This document shows, in pieces, positions 28,273-38,277 of a DNA stretch of 64,000 nt. This DNA is from Herbaspirillum aquaticum. GTDB lineage: Bacteria; Pseudomonadota; Gammaproteobacteria; Burkholderiales; Burkholderiaceae_D. A program made the translations under genes and the position numbers. Where the stretch lies: NCBI RefSeq assembly GCF_002213425.1, contig NZ_NJGV01000025.1, forward strand, positions 1 to 64,000, in the 5' to 3' direction. The notes under the pieces were generated by a model. The model was not told where the DNA came from. It saw only the letters and a list, made by a program, of their open reading frames with translations, and made no database searches. Numbering within the stretch: the first letter of the stretch is position 1; each line of letters begins with the position of its first letter.

Positions 28273-28596
28273 TCAGATGCGGAAGCTTTCGCCGCAGCCG
28301 CACTCGTCCTTGACATTGGGGTTCTGGAACTTGAACCCTTCATTGAGTCCTTCACGCGCGAAGTCCAGCTCGGTGCCATCGATGTAGGGCAAGCTCTTGG
28401 GATCGACGAAGACGCGCACGCCATGCGACTCGAAGACGGTGTCTTCGGACGATTGTTCATCCACATACTCCAGCTTGTAAGCCAGGCCGGAGCAGCCGGT
28501 GGTGCGCACACCCAGGCGCAGGCCGATACCCTTGCCACGGCGCTCCATGTAGCGGCTGATGTGTTTTGCTGCCTTCTCTGTCAACGTGATTGCCAT
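28273..28596 (-). CDS. iscA: A-type Fe-S carrier IscA
   Basis: A 107-residue A-type carrier with the three cluster-binding cysteines: one in [13 protein letters not shown] and the pair in ECGCGESF. Accepts clusters from IscU and passes them to apo-targets. Lies 54 bp downstream of iscU. A 185-bp gap with a terminator follows before hscB. Confidence 0.95.
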   Translation of the reverse strand: MAITLTEKAAKHISRYMERRGKGIGLRLGVRTTGCSGLAYKLEYVDEQSSEDTVFESHGVRVFVDPKSLPYIDGTELDFAREGLNEGFKFQNPNVKDECGCGESFRI

Positions 28597-28650
28597 GATG
28601 CTTGCCTTACGAAATCGAAAACGGCCTTGCTGTCTTGCCCGTCAAGCCGC

Positions 28651-29049
28651 TCAGGCGGCTTGCTGCTGTTCGCCGTGCTTGGCCTTGTAGTCCTGCACGG
28701 CGGCCTTGATGGCGTCTTCGGCCAGGATCGAGCAGTGGATCTTCACCGGCGGCAGCGCCAGTTCTTCGGCGATCTGGGTGTTCTTGATGGACAGTGCTTC
28801 GTCCAGGGTCTTGCCCTTGACCCATTCGGTCACCAGCGAGGACGAGGCGATGGCCGAACCGCAGCCATAGGTCTTGAACTTGGCATCCTGGATGACGCCA
28901 TCCGCGCCGACCTTGATCTGCAGCTTCATCACGTCGCCGCAAGCCGGAGCGCCGACCATGCCGGTGCCCACGGTGTCGTCGCCCTTTTCGAAGGCGCCGA
29001 CGTTGCGGGGGTTTTCATAGTGGTCGAGTACTTTTTCGGAATAAGACAT
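28651..29049 (-). CDS. iscU: Fe-S scaffold IscU
   Basis: A 132-residue scaffold: YSEKVLDHYENPRNVG start, cysteines in GAPACGDVMKLQ, KTYGCGSAIASSS and the third in PPVKIHCSILAEDAIKAA, plus the HscA-recognition LPPVK motif. Assembles [2Fe-2S]/[4Fe-4S] clusters from IscS sulfur. 80 bp downstream of iscS. Confidence 0.96.
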   Translation of the reverse strand: MSYSEKVLDHYENPRNVGAFEKGDDTVGTGMVGAPACGDVMKLQIKVGADGVIQDAKFKTYGCGSAIASSSLVTEWVKGKTLDEALSIKNTQIAEELALPPVKIHCSILAEDAIKAAVQDYKAKHGEQQQAA

Positions 29050-29129
29050 GTTCTTTGCTCCCTAGATGATGGTTTCGACCATCGCCCTGCCCTGCTGCGG
29101 CTGCTGGCGATGGCTGGCAGAATCCTGGT

Positions 29130-30383
29130 TTAGTGGGCCGCCCACTGGATGGTGGACAGGTCCACGCCGTCCTTGTACATGTCCCACAGCGGGGACAGCT
29201 CGCGCAGCTTGCCGACCTTGCTCTTGATCAGCTCGATGGTGAAATCGATGTCTTCCTCGGTGGTGAAGCGACCAATGGTGAAGCGAATCGAGCTGTGTGC
29301 CAGTTCGTCGCTGCGGCCCAGGGCGCGCAGCACGTAGGACGGCTCCAGGCTGGCCGAGGTGCAAGCCGAACCGGACGAGACGGCGATGTCCTTGATGGCC
29401 ATGATCAGCGATTCACCTTCCACGTAGTTGAAGCTCACGTTCAGGTTGTGCGGCACGCGGTGATCCATGTCGCCGTTGATGTAAGTTTCTTCGATCTCTT
29501 GCAGGCCCTTGGCCAGGCGGTCACGCAGCGCGCGGATGCGGGACAGTTCGCTGTCCATTTCTTCACGCGCCAGGCGGAAAGCTTCACCCATGCCCACGAT
29601 CTGGTGCGTGGCCAGGGTGCCCGAACGCAGGCCGCGCTCGTGGCCACCGCCGTGCATCTGCGCTTCGATGCGTACACGCGGCTTGCGGCGCACGTACAGG
29701 GCACCGATGCCCTTGGGACCGTAGCTCTTGTGGGCCGAGAAGCTCATCAGGTCGACCTTCCAGTTCTCCAGGTCGATCTTGACCTTGCCGGTCGCCTGGG
29801 CGGCGTCGCTGTGGAAGATGATGCCCTTGGAGCGGCAGAACTCGCCAATCTCCGGCACCGGCTGGATCACGCCGATTTCATTGTTCACCAGCATGACCGA
29901 GACCAGGATGGTATCCGGACGCACGGCGGCAGCGATCTGCTCGACCGTCACCAGGCCATTGTCCTGCGGCTGCAGGTAGGTGGCTTCGAAGCCCACGCGC
30001 TCCAGCTCGCGGAAAGTATCCAGCACCGCCTTGTGCTCGGTCTTGACGGTGATGATGTGCTTGCCCTTGGACTTGTAGAACTGCGCCGCGCCCTTGATGG
30101 CCAGGTTGTTGCTCTCGGTGGCGCCGGAGGTCCAGATGATCTCGCGCGAATCCGCGTTGACCAGCTTGGCCACTTCTTCACGCGCCTCTTCCACGGCCTT
30201 TTCAGCGGTCCAGCCGTACATGTGGCTGCGCGAAGCGGGGTTGCCGAACTGCTCGCGCAGGTAAGGGATCATCTTGTCGGCCACGCGCGGATCGACCGGG
30301 GTGGTCGCCGAGTAGTCCATGTAGATCGGGAAGTGCGGAGCCTTGATGGTCTCCAGCAGGCTTTTTTCCAGGGGTGCGTTCAT
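29130..30383 (-). CDS. iscS: cysteine desulfurase IscS
   Basis: A 417-residue PLP enzyme that converts cysteine to alanine and enzyme-bound persulfide. '[25 protein letters not shown]' start, PLP Lys in [20 protein letters not shown], active-site Cys loop [24 protein letters not shown] 30383 after AAGGA is used; an upstream open frame (to 30554) would overlap iscR. It has ~12 extra N-terminal residues compared with the 404-aa enterobacterial protein. Confidence 0.96.
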   Translation of the reverse strand: MNAPLEKSLLETIKAPHFPIYMDYSATTPVDPRVADKMIPYLREQFGNPASRSHMYGWTAEKAVEEAREEVAKLVNADSREIIWTSGATESNNLAIKGAAQFYKSKGKHIITVKTEHKAVLDTFRELERVGFEATYLQPQDNGLVTVEQIAAAVRPDTILVSVMLVNNEIGVIQPVPEIGEFCRSKGIIFHSDAAQATGKVKIDLENWKVDLMSFSAHKSYGPKGIGALYVRRKPRVRIEAQMHGGGHERGLRSGTLATHQIVGMGEAFRLAREEMDSELSRIRALRDRLAKGLQEIEETYINGDMDHRVPHNLNVSFNYVEGESLIMAIKDIAVSSGSACTSASLEPSYVLRALGRSDELAHSSIRFTIGRFTTEEDIDFTIELIKSKVGKLRELSPLWDMYKDGVDLSTIQWAAH

Positions 30384-30400
30384 AAGGTCCTTGCTCCAAA

Positions 30401-30895
30401 TCAGGCTGCGGCTTGCGGGCGGTGCATCACCACCACGCTCTGCGAGTCGGCGGCACGGTGCTCGGCCGCCTTGGGTTCTTTTTGCTGGTCCACCAGGTCC
30501 TGGAGGGATACCGAATCCAGGTATTCGACCATCTTCTCGTTCAGGGTGGACCACAGCTCATGCGTCATGCAGCGTGCGCCGCCGGGATGGGCCGCGCTGT
30601 GGCAATTTTCCTTGCCACCGCACTGGGTTGCATCCAGGGGTTCGTCCACCGCGATGATGATGTCGGCAACCGACACGTCGGCCGCCTTGCGGGCGAGATT
30701 GTAACCACCGCCAGGCCCCCTCACGGACTCGACGATCTGGTGACGCCGCAACTTGCCGAACAACTGCTCCAGATATGATAAAGAAATTTCCTGGCGCTCG
30801 CTGATGGCCGACAGCGTGACGGGGCCCTTGCCCTGGCGCAAAGCCAGGTCAATCATCGCAGTCACGGCAAAACGGCCTTTGGTGGTAAGACGCAT
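30401..30895 (-). CDS. iscR: Fe-S regulator IscR (Rrf2 family)
   Basis: A 164-residue Rrf2 repressor/activator. N-terminal winged helix ([21 protein letters not shown]...[32 protein letters not shown]). Cluster ligands: [10 protein letters not shown] followed by a third Cys in GARCMTH. ATG 30895 is chosen because family proteins start MRLTTKGR; a longer frame reads into the promoter. First gene of the isc operon, autoregulated through boxes at 30943-30995. Cys spacing is slightly longer than in E. coli (AAHPGGA insert before the third Cys). Confidence 0.95.
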   Translation of the reverse strand: MRLTTKGRFAVTAMIDLALRQGKGPVTLSAISERQEISLSYLEQLFGKLRRHQIVESVRGPGGGYNLARKAADVSVADIIIAVDEPLDATQCGGKENCHSAAHPGGARCMTHELWSTLNEKMVEYLDSVSLQDLVDQQKEPKAAEHRAADSQSVVVMHRPQAAA

Positions 30896-30942
30896 GAAGT
30901 TCGCTCCAGAAACAAATGCACCGGCGGGGCCGGTTACCCTGA

Positions 30943-30995
30943 ATTCCCGAATATTTGAGTCAAGTATAGCAAACCCGAGTAATTCTGTCAGGTAC
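30943..30995 (-). promoter_or_regulatory. isc promoter with two tandem IscR type-1-like boxes
   Basis: On the minus strand the 25-bp stretches 30967-30943 and 30995-30971 match the type-1 IscR consensus at 22/25 and 21/25 positions. A sigma-70 promoter lies across them: CTGACA (30991-30986), 17-bp spacer, TATACT (30968-30963), so IscR binding would block RNA polymerase. Predicted start near 30956, about 60 nt before iscR. Confidence 0.85.
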
Positions 30996-31233
30996 CCTGC
31001 CTTTTCCTTCATATCGACCAAAACCTGGCCTGGCGCAAGCCGCCGAAAAATTCACTTGAAACTTGTCTGACCTCTTGCGCAAAGTGCGCTACTCTCACGG
31101 CTACGGCTGGTCCTGGCGTCGTGGCAGCTTATCGATCTGGTAAGATGGCGCGACTATGTTCACCCCGCCTGATGCGGACCGATCACAACCATTCACAATC
31201 CGGTCTGCCAGCGCTCCCGAGAAATAAAACGAT

Positions 31234-32001
31234 ATGGATGTAAGCGATACCCCCAACCCGCTGCTGCGCCCGCGCCGCAAGCCCCAGAGCCTGTCGCAGG
31301 AAGTGGTGGCGGCGCTGACCGCAATGATGAGCAGCGGCAGCCTCAAGCCCGGCGACAAGCTGCCTACCGAATCCGAGATCATGCAGACCCAGGGCGTGTC
31401 GCGCACCGTGGTGCGCGAAGCCATCTCGCGCCTGCAGGCGGCCGGACTGGTGGAAACGCGGCACGGCATTGGCACCTTCGTGTTGGAAGCCAAGAAGGGT
31501 TCCAACATCAACATCGACCCGGCCACCATCACCACCATGCGCGACCTGCTGGCGCTGCTGGAGCTGCGCATCAGCCTCGAGACCGAGACCGCCGGCCTGG
31601 CCGCATCGCGCCGCAGCGATGCCCAGCTGCAGGAAATCCGCGAGGCGCTGGACCTGTTCCATGCCAACCAGAAAAGCGGCGGTGACACCGTGGGCCCGGA
31701 TTTCCGCTTCCACTTCGCCATCGCCAACGCCACCGGCAACCGATATTTCATCGAGATCATCAGCCATCTGGGCATGGGGGTGATCCCGCGCAAGCGCATC
31801 AATACCGCCGAGCTGGCGCATGACCAGCAGGCCAGCTACCTGGAGCGGGTGCAGCGCGAGCATGAAGACATCTATGAAGCCATCGCGCGGGGCGACACCG
31901 AAGCGGCCCGCGCGGCCATGCGCAATCACCTCACCAACAGCCGCGAGCGCCTGCGCCGCGCGCAGCAGGAAGCCGAATCGGGTACGGCGGCCAACGCCTG
32001 A
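31234..32001 (+). CDS. GntR-family (FadR/FCD) transcriptional regulator
   Basis: A 255-residue regulator. N-terminal GntR winged helix ([64 protein letters not shown]) and C-terminal FCD ligand domain ([20 protein letters not shown]...[14 protein letters not shown]), the type that binds sugar acids or their derivatives with a bound metal. It is followed 278 bp later by kdgD on the same strand, so control of aldarate catabolism is likely. No strong ribosome site precedes the ATG. Confidence 0.9.
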   Translation: MDVSDTPNPLLRPRRKPQSLSQEVVAALTAMMSSGSLKPGDKLPTESEIMQTQGVSRTVVREAISRLQAAGLVETRHGIGTFVLEAKKGSNINIDPATITTMRDLLALLELRISLETETAGLAASRRSDAQLQEIREALDLFHANQKSGGDTVGPDFRFHFAIANATGNRYFIEIISHLGMGVIPRKRINTAELAHDQQASYLERVQREHEDIYEAIARGDTEAARAAMRNHLTNSRERLRRAQQEAESGTAANA

Positions 32002-32175
32002 CCGCCTTCAAGCCCCACCGGTCCGTGCTGCACGGACCGGCCCCCTCTGCTACTTCTCTCCCTCTTCAGCAAGCACGCACCAGCCGGCGATCGCGTCGCC
32101 CGGGCTCGCCGCCAATCCCCTCCTCCATCCCTGCGCAAAACGTCATAACAAATTGCTGGCTTTCTGAAATCTTAT

Positions 32176-32206
32176 GTTGTACGATGACTGATATCCTAAT
32201 TGGATA
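32176..32206 (+). promoter_or_regulatory. candidate operator upstream of kdgD
   Basis: GTTGTACGATGAC (32176-32188) is followed by the inverted repeat TATCC-TAATT-GGATA (32192-32206), 75-105 bp before kdgD. The GTTGTAYG half site recurs at 38207 and 39751 upstream of other aldarate genes. Confidence 0.5.
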
Positions 32207-32279
32207 CAAGAAGACCAGAGACAACATTCATCCTAATGCCTCGTTTTCCAACCCATTCCTAACGGCGTCGAGCGAAACC

Positions 32280-33200
32280 ATGTCCCAGTACACACCCCAA
32301 GACCTCAAACAGATCCTCTCTTCCGGCCTGCTGTCATTCCCGCTGACGGACTTCGATGAGCAAGGCGATTTCCGCCCCAAGACCTACATCGAACGCCTGG
32401 AATGGCTGGCCCCCTATGGCGCCAGCGCACTGTTTGCCGCCGGTGGCACGGGTGAGTTCTTCTCGCTGGTCCCGGGTGAATATTCGGACATCATCCGCAC
32501 CGCCGTCGACACCTGCCGTGGCAAGGTACCCATCATCGCCGGCGCCGGCGGTTCCACCCGCGCGGCCATCGCCTACGCCCAGGAAGCCGAGCGCCTCGGA
32601 GCCCATGGCATCCTGCTGATGCCCCACTACCTGACCGAAGCCAGCCAGGACGGCATCGCCGCCCACGTGGAAGCGGTCTGCAAATCGGTCAATTTCGGCG
32701 TCATCATCTACAACCGTGCGGTCTGCAAGCTCAACGCCGAGACCCTGCAACGCCTGGCTGACCGCTGCCCCAACCTGATCGGTTTCAAGGACGGCATCGG
32801 CGAGATCGAACCGATGGTGCATATCCGCCGCAAGCTCGGTGACCGCTTCACCTACCTGGGCGGCCTGCCGACCGCGGAAGTCTACGCCGCCGCCTACAAG
32901 GCGCTGGGCGTGCCGGTGTACTCCTCGGCGGTCTTCAACTTCATCCCCAAGACCGCCGTCGAGTTCTACCAGGCCATCGCCAAGGAAGACCACGACACCG
33001 TGGGCAAGCTGATCGATGACTTCTTCCTGCCCTACCTGGCCATCCGCAACCGCAAGGCCGGTTACGCCGTCTCCATCGTCAAGGCCGGCGCCAAGATCGT
33101 CGGCCACGATGCCGGCCCGGTGCGTACGCCCCTGACCGACTGCACGCCGGAAGAGCACGAAGAGCTGGCTGCGTTGATCAAGAAGCTGGGCCCGCAATAA
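32280..33200 (+). CDS. kdgD: 5-dehydro-4-deoxyglucarate dehydratase
   Basis: A 306-residue DHDPS/NAL-superfamily aldolase-type enzyme that dehydrates and decarboxylates 5-keto-4-deoxy-glucarate to 2-oxoglutarate semialdehyde. Motifs: GGTGEF at 55-60, catalytic Tyr144 in VIIYNRAV, Schiff-base Lys170 in [13 protein letters not shown] 32280 is chosen ([13 protein letters not shown] is the usual start); upstream in-frame sequence covers the operator. The gene sits with the aldarate dehydratase and transporter at 36.6-39.6 kb, a complete route from galactarate/glucarate to central metabolism apart from a semialdehyde dehydrogenase, which is not in the window. Confidence 0.93.
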   Translation: MSQYTPQDLKQILSSGLLSFPLTDFDEQGDFRPKTYIERLEWLAPYGASALFAAGGTGEFFSLVPGEYSDIIRTAVDTCRGKVPIIAGAGGSTRAAIAYAQEAERLGAHGILLMPHYLTEASQDGIAAHVEAVCKSVNFGVIIYNRAVCKLNAETLQRLADRCPNLIGFKDGIGEIEPMVHIRRKLGDRFTYLGGLPTAEVYAAAYKALGVPVYSSAVFNFIPKTAVEFYQAIAKEDHDTVGKLIDDFFLPYLAIRNRKAGYAVSIVKAGAKIVGHDAGPVRTPLTDCTPEEHEELAALIKKLGPQ

Positions 33201-33227
33201 CGCGCGTCTGATCTGGTCGGAGCAATC

Positions 33228-33270
33228 AAGGAAGGGGGGCCGCAGGACACTGCGGCCCCCCTTCCTTTTT
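33228..33270 (+). terminator. intrinsic terminator after kdgD
   Basis: A long stem, AAGGAAGGGGGGCCGCAG paired with CTGCGGCCCCCCTTCCTT, followed by T5. Confidence 0.92.
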
Positions 33271-33303
33271 GGGCGATATGAAAGAAAGTGCAGGCGCTGT
33301 CCG

Positions 33304-33340
33304 AAAAAAAACCTCCGTGGCCCAAGCGACGGAGGTTTTC
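33304..33340 (-). terminator. intrinsic terminator after the DWEEF chemoreceptor
   Basis: On the minus strand AAAACCTCCGT...ACGGAGGTTTT followed by T-run, 20 bp after the chemoreceptor stop. Confidence 0.88.
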
Positions 33341-33360
33341 GTGAAGCAAAGCACCAACAA

Positions 33361-35130
33361 TCAGAACTCTTCCCAATCCTGTGCATCGTCCTTGATGCGG
33401 CTGCTCGGGGCAGGCGGCGCGGCCTTGGCAGGCGGCAACTTGGGAGCAACCTTCGGTGCCGCCGCCGCAGCGGGCGCGGGCGGCGCCGGCTTCAAGGCAG
33501 GTGCAGCGGGTGCAACCGGGGCCGGCGGCGGTGCCATCGGTGCCGGACGCGGCTTGGCCGCCGGGCTGCCGACCTGGTGCGCATCGATCTTGAAGATGCT
33601 GACCGCACCGACTAGGTTGGTCGCCTGGGCCTGCAGCGATTGGGCCGCAGCGGCCGCTTGCTCCACCAGTGCGGCGTTCTGCTGGGTCACTTCATCCATC
33701 TGGGTGATGGCGCGGTTGACCTGTTCGATACCGGTGCTCTGCTCGCGGCTGGCTTCGGCGATCTCGCCCACGATGTCGGTCACGCGCTGCACGCTGGCGA
33801 CCACTTCGCTCATGGTGGCACCGGCCTGCTCCACCAGCTGGCTGCCGGCTTCGACCTTCTCCACCGAATCATCGATGAGCGACTTGATCTCCTTGGCAGC
33901 CGCCGCCGAACGCTGGGCCAGCGAGCGCACTTCGGACGCCACCACCGCAAAGCCGCGGCCCTGCTCACCGGCGCGCGCGGCTTCCACCGCCGCGTTGAGC
34001 GCCAGGATGTTGGTCTGGAAGGCGATGCCGTCGATCACGCTGATGATGTCGACGATCTTGCGCGAGGATTCATTGATGGCCTGCATGGTATCGACCACCT
34101 GCGCCACCACTTCCCCGCCCTTGCTGGCGGTGGAGGAGGCCGAATGCGCCAGCTGGTTGGCCTGCAGGGCATTGTCGGCATTCTGCTTGACGGTGCCGGT
34201 CAGTTCCTCCATGGAGGCGGCGGTTTCTTCCAGCGAACTGGCCTGCTGCTCGGTACGCGAAGACAGGTCCATGTTGCCGGCGGCGATCTCCTTGGCGCTG
34301 GTGTCGATGCTGTCCGAACTGCTGCGCACGCGCGAGACGGTGGTCAGCAAACCCTGCTGCATGCTGCGGATGGCCGAGAACAGGCGGCCGATTTCATTGT
34401 TGTTCTTGACCTCGACCTTGGTGCTCAGGTCGCCATTGGCGACCAGGTCCAGCAGGTGCACGGCGCGGTTCAGCGGCGTGAGGACGATGTTGCGCAGCAG
34501 GAAATGCACCCCCACGACCAGGAACATGGCGCCGATCAGACCGGCCACCACCAGCCACACCACCAGGTTGTATTCGCGCTGGCGCTCGGCCGTAGCCTTG
34601 TCATTGAGTTCCATGGCGCGCTTTTGGTACGCCTCCAGCGCCGTGGAGAAACGCGCCCCGCCCTTGCTGATGAAATTGTTGTTGAGCTGGGAGTAACCCT
34701 GCGCATCACCGGCCTTGAGGGTGTCGGTCGCCTTCTTGAGGATCTCGTTCAAGGCCTTGGCCGATTCGATCAGTTCGGTCTTGATGGCCGGATCCTGGCC
34801 TTCCACGTCGGGCAGCTTGGCGTAATCGTCCAGGTACTTGAGGCTGCGGTCATAGGTCATCTGGGCGCTCTTCAAGGCGGACTCGATGACGGCCGCATCG
34901 CCCTTCTCCATCAGCGTCGAATAGATGCGCCCATGGGCGGCCCGGGTACGGGTAGTGTCCTTGTAGGCATCATTGATCAGCAAGGTGCGCTGGGTGATCT
35001 CGTGGACGTACTCGGTGGATTGGTTGGCCCGGCCCAGTGCAAAGATGCCTACGCCAGCCCCCACTACGATCATGCATGAAAACAGCGCAAGCGCGCTCAT
35101 CAGGCTGAAGCGAACCGTCAGATTTCGCAT
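33361..35130 (-). CDS. methyl-accepting chemotaxis protein (4HB type) with DWEEF tail
   Basis: A 589-residue chemoreceptor: TM1 (LMSALALFSCMIVVGAGVGIFALG), four-helix periplasmic domain (about 35-190), TM2 (VVWLVVAGLIGAMFLVVGVHFLL), HAMP, then a signalling hairpin with tip [35 protein letters not shown]. The tail is a Pro/Ala-rich linker (about 535-575) ending in DDAQDWEEF, a CheR/CheB docking pentapeptide. ATG 35130 follows GAGAGAGGGA. It sits inside the aldarate region, so it may sense a sugar acid, but this is inference from position. Confidence 0.94.
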   Translation of the reverse strand: MRNLTVRFSLMSALALFSCMIVVGAGVGIFALGRANQSTEYVHEITQRTLLINDAYKDTTRTRAAHGRIYSTLMEKGDAAVIESALKSAQMTYDRSLKYLDDYAKLPDVEGQDPAIKTELIESAKALNEILKKATDTLKAGDAQGYSQLNNNFISKGGARFSTALEAYQKRAMELNDKATAERQREYNLVVWLVVAGLIGAMFLVVGVHFLLRNIVLTPLNRAVHLLDLVANGDLSTKVEVKNNNEIGRLFSAIRSMQQGLLTTVSRVRSSSDSIDTSAKEIAAGNMDLSSRTEQQASSLEETAASMEELTGTVKQNADNALQANQLAHSASSTASKGGEVVAQVVDTMQAINESSRKIVDIISVIDGIAFQTNILALNAAVEAARAGEQGRGFAVVASEVRSLAQRSAAAAKEIKSLIDDSVEKVEAGSQLVEQAGATMSEVVASVQRVTDIVGEIAEASREQSTGIEQVNRAITQMDEVTQQNAALVEQAAAAAQSLQAQATNLVGAVSIFKIDAHQVGSPAAKPRPAPMAPPPAPVAPAAPALKPAPPAPAAAAAPKVAPKLPPAKAAPPAPSSRIKDDAQDWEEF

Positions 35131-35209
35131 TCCCTCTCTCCGCTTAGTATTTGTACAACACGTGAAATGAACAACATGGCACAGACGATACATCAGCGAG
35201 TCACGCTTC

Positions 35210-35240
35210 ATATCGGCGGCAAACCAACCAAAACTCCCCC
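35210..35240 (-). promoter_or_regulatory. candidate sigma-28 (FliA) promoter for the chemoreceptor
   Basis: Minus strand GCCGATAT at 35217-35210 matches the flagellar -10 GCCGATAA at 7 of 8 positions, about 80 bp before the ATG. The -35 (GGGAGTTT-like) is weaker and slightly mis-spaced. Confidence 0.4.
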
Positions 35241-35352
35241 AATTCCCGGTTAGGGCGGTCAGCAAATGTCGGCTTTCGCATTGTGCACCGGCAACACCCC
35301 GGGGCTGGCTGTTTTGGATCAAGCCAACTTCATATGACGAGGCCCAGATGTG

Positions 35353-35390
35353 AAAAAGCTTGCCGGAATGACATCCGGCAAGCTCGAAAA
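35353..35390 (-). terminator. intrinsic terminator after the lactonase gene
   Basis: AGCTTGCCGGA...TCCGGCAAGCT (35357-35384); the minus strand continues into a short T-run. Confidence 0.8.
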
Positions 35391-35434
35391 ACAACATATC
35401 AAGGCTTCGGCAGGTGAAGCAAATCCCTTCAGGA

Positions 35435-36553
35435 TCAGCGCACGCCGGGCAGGTCGATGATCTCGACCCAATTCGGATTGCGCCCCAGGGTGTAGCGGAA
35501 GACCGGGGTAAGTGCCCCGCTGTCGCGGTCGATGGCGTAGCTGGTCAGGCCGGCCTTCTGGCCGACAGCCAGCAAATAGCGCCCTTGCGGATCGATGTTG
35601 AAACCGCGCGGCTGGGTTTCGGTGGGAACGTTGAGGATGCGGGTCAGCTTGCCGCTGGCCGGCTCCACGCGATAGCCGGTGAGGGTGTTGGAGGTGCGCT
35701 CGGTGGCATAAAGAAAACGACCATCCGGGGTCAGGTGCAGGTCGGCGGCGGCCAGCTGTTCGCTGGTCTTGAAGCCATCGGGCAAGGCCGAGTCGCTGCC
35801 CTGCAGGGCCAGGGTGCCGGACTGGCGGTTGTAGGCATAGGTGTTGACGGTGGCATCGAGCTCGTTGGTCGAATAGACGAAGCGCTGGTCCGGCGAGAAC
35901 ACGAAATGGCGCGGCCCGGCACCGGTCTTGGTGGCGACTGACGGTGGGGTGTTGGGCGCAAGCGCGCCGGTGGCCGCGTCGAAGCGGTATTGCAGGATCA
36001 CGTCGCTGCCGAGGTTGCTGGCAAAAACGAAGGCATTGTCAGGCGAAACCTGCACGCAATGCGCGTTCTTCCCGGTCGGGATCACTGCCAGCGGCGCTGA
36101 CTGCACGGTGCCGTCGGCCCCGATGGCATTGACCGAGATCTTGTTGCCCGAGTAGGACGCCGCCAGCAGGTAACGGCCGCTGCGGTCGGTGGCGATGTTG
36201 GCCATGTTGTCGGCCAGTGGCGCCTTGGACAAGGCCTTGAGCTTGCCGCTCGCGGGATCGATGGCATAGCTCACTACCGAATAGGGCTGGCCACGCAGCG
36301 CGGCGTAGAGGAATTTGTGGTCCGGGCTCAGGGCCAGCGGCATCACGGTGCTGCCCGTATCGACCTTGTCGATCAGGTTGACGCTGCCATCGCCATTGAG
36401 CTGGAGCACGTAGATGTCCTGGCTGTCGGCATTGGAGACGTAGGCGACGGTGGCCGCACCGGCATGCGTGGCGGCCAGGCTGAGGGCGGAAGTGGCGATC
36501 AAGGTGGCGAGGCGCGAAGAAGGTGAAGAAGGGGAAGAAAGGGTGTTGCTCAT
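35435..36553 (-). CDS. exported seven-bladed beta-propeller lactonase
   Basis: A 372-residue lactonase_7 / YbhE-Pgl family protein with a signal peptide (LATLIATSALSLAATHAGAA, cleavage near 34). Blades repeat motifs of the type 'SPDxRFVYxxN' (LSPDHKFLYAA, VSPDNAFVFASN, FSPDQRFVYSTN, LTPDGRFLYATE, IDPQGRYLLAVG). Cytosolic relatives hydrolyse 6-phosphogluconolactone. The signal peptide and the neighbouring aldarate genes suggest a periplasmic enzyme opening aldaro- or aldono-lactones before uptake. It is on the same strand as garD, but a terminator lies between them. Confidence 0.85.
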   Translation of the reverse strand: MSNTLSSPSSPSSRLATLIATSALSLAATHAGAATVAYVSNADSQDIYVLQLNGDGSVNLIDKVDTGSTVMPLALSPDHKFLYAALRGQPYSVVSYAIDPASGKLKALSKAPLADNMANIATDRSGRYLLAASYSGNKISVNAIGADGTVQSAPLAVIPTGKNAHCVQVSPDNAFVFASNLGSDVILQYRFDAATGALAPNTPPSVATKTGAGPRHFVFSPDQRFVYSTNELDATVNTYAYNRQSGTLALQGSDSALPDGFKTSEQLAAADLHLTPDGRFLYATERTSNTLTGYRVEPASGKLTRILNVPTETQPRGFNIDPQGRYLLAVGQKAGLTSYAIDRDSGALTPVFRYTLGRNPNWVEIIDLPGVR

Positions 36554-36597
36554 GCTGTCTCCTGGCGAATCATCTTGTTGTTGGCATCACGATGGAA

Positions 36598-36623
36598 CAA
36601 AAAAAGGCCCGCAAGCGGGCCCC
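36598..36623 (-). terminator. intrinsic terminator after garD
   Basis: GGCCCGC-TTGC-type hairpin (36606-36621) followed on the minus strand by T7. Confidence 0.88.
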
Positions 36624-36632
36624 AAGGGAGGA

Positions 36633-38201
36633 TCAGGTCACGGGTGCCGGATTGAACAGGGTCAGCGCGTTGTGCAGCTTCCATTGTTCGGCCCAGGTGC
36701 GCTTCTTGCCGCTGGCCACGTCCAGCATCAGCTGGAACAGCTCCCAGCCGACCTGCTCGATGGTGGCTTCGCCGCTGGCGATGCGCCCGGCGTTGACGTC
36801 CATCAGGTCATGCCAGCGCCGCGCCAGGTCATTGCGGGTGGCGACCTTGATGACCGGCACGGCCGCCAAACCATAGGGCGTACCCCGGCCCGTGGTGAAG
36901 ATATGAAGATTCATGCCGGCCGCCAGCTGCAAGGTGCCGCAGATGAAGTCCGAGGCCGGCGTGGCCGCATAGATCAGGCCCTTCTGCTGCAGCTTGTCGC
37001 CCGGCGAGAGCACGCCCGAAATCGGGCTGGAGCCGGACTTGACGATGGAGCCCATGGCCTTCTCGACGATGTTGGCCAGTCCGCCCTTCTTGTTGCCGGG
37101 GGTGGTGTTGGCACTGCGGTCGACGCCGCCTTGCTTGAGGTAATTGTCGTACCAGTCCATCTCGCGGATCATGGCCTGGGCCACTTCCTCGTTGACGGCG
37201 CGAGAGGTCAGCTGGTCGATGCCGTCGCGCACTTCGGTCACTTCCGAGAACATCACCGAGGCGCCGGCGCGCACCAGCAGGTCGGTTGCAAAGCCCACTG
37301 CCGGGTTGGCCGTCACGCCCGAGAAGGCGTCGCTGCCGCCGCACTGCACGCCCACCACCAGGTCCGAGGCCGGGCAGGTTTCGCGACGGCGCTTGTCCAG
37401 TTCGGTCAGGCGCGCCTCGGCCATCTTCATGATGGAATCGATCATGGAGTTGAAACCGACGTGCTCCGCATCCTGCAGGCAGACCACGTAGGGCTCGCCG
37501 GCCTTGTGGATGGGGATCATGTTTTCCGGCAGCAGGCGGTTGGGCTGGAGCTTTTCGCAGCCCAGGCTCACCACCATGGCCTGGCCGCCGAAGTTGGGGT
37601 TCAGGCTGATGTTGCGCAGGGTGCGGATGGGGATGCCGGCATTGGGCGCATCGATGGCCACGCCGCAGCCGTAGGTGTGCTCCAGCGCCACCACATCTTC
37701 CACATTGGGATACTTGGGCAGCAGTTCGGCGCGGATGCGCTTGACCGCATGCTCCACCACCCCGGCCACGCATTGCACGGTGGTGGTGATGGCCAGCAGG
37801 TTGCGCGTGCCCACCGAGCCATCGGCGTTGCGGTAGCCCTCGAAGGTATAGCCTTCCAGCGGCGGCTGCGGCGCCGGCTTCCTGGTGGCGATGGGCAGGT
37901 TGTCGAGTTCGCGCGCCGGCGGCATCTGCACCAGCGATTCCTCGATCCAGCTGCCCTTGGGGATGTCGCGCACGGCGTAGCCGATGGCCACGTCATAACG
38001 CACGATGGCTTCGCCCTGCTTGAGGTCGCGCAGCGCGATCTTGTGGCCATGGGGAACGCGGTCGACCAGGGTCAGGCCATCGGGGAAGACGGTGCCGGCC
38101 GGCAGGCCGCCGTCATTGACGACGATGGCGACATTGTCGGTGTCGTTCATCATGATGTAGCGCGGAGTGAATGCCTGGCTGGCGGCGGTATCGGTGCTCA
38201 T
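36633..38201 (-). CDS. garD: galactarate dehydratase (UxaA/GarD family)
   Basis: A 522-residue (from ATG 38201) UxaA-family dehydratase. N-terminal SAF domain ([38 protein letters not shown]...[11 protein letters not shown]) and C-terminal SAF_2/UxaA catalytic part with [38 protein letters not shown] and GRGTPYGLA, with metal-site Cys/His residues. Converts galactarate to 5-keto-4-deoxy-glucarate, the KdgD substrate. An alternative ATG at 38213 lacks a ribosome site. 76 bp downstream of the MFS gene and probably cotranscribed with it. Confidence 0.9.
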   Translation of the reverse strand: MSTDTAASQAFTPRYIMMNDTDNVAIVVNDGGLPAGTVFPDGLTLVDRVPHGHKIALRDLKQGEAIVRYDVAIGYAVRDIPKGSWIEESLVQMPPARELDNLPIATRKPAPQPPLEGYTFEGYRNADGSVGTRNLLAITTTVQCVAGVVEHAVKRIRAELLPKYPNVEDVVALEHTYGCGVAIDAPNAGIPIRTLRNISLNPNFGGQAMVVSLGCEKLQPNRLLPENMIPIHKAGEPYVVCLQDAEHVGFNSMIDSIMKMAEARLTELDKRRRETCPASDLVVGVQCGGSDAFSGVTANPAVGFATDLLVRAGASVMFSEVTEVRDGIDQLTSRAVNEEVAQAMIREMDWYDNYLKQGGVDRSANTTPGNKKGGLANIVEKAMGSIVKSGSSPISGVLSPGDKLQQKGLIYAATPASDFICGTLQLAAGMNLHIFTTGRGTPYGLAAVPVIKVATRNDLARRWHDLMDVNAGRIASGEATIEQVGWELFQLMLDVASGKKRTWAEQWKLHNALTLFNPAPVT

Positions 38202-38206
38202 GCTAA

Positions 38207-38218
38207 GTCCCATACAAC
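38207..38218 (-). promoter_or_regulatory. GTTGTATG half site upstream of garD
   Basis: GTTGTATGGGAC on the minus strand, just before garD, shares GTTGTAYG with the kdgD and transporter operators. It overlaps a possible alternative start codon, so it may be coincidental. Confidence 0.3.
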
Positions 38219-38277
38219 AGAGTGCTGCAATTCAAATGAAGGGCGGCCACTGCAACAGCGGCCGCCGGCAAAACGGA

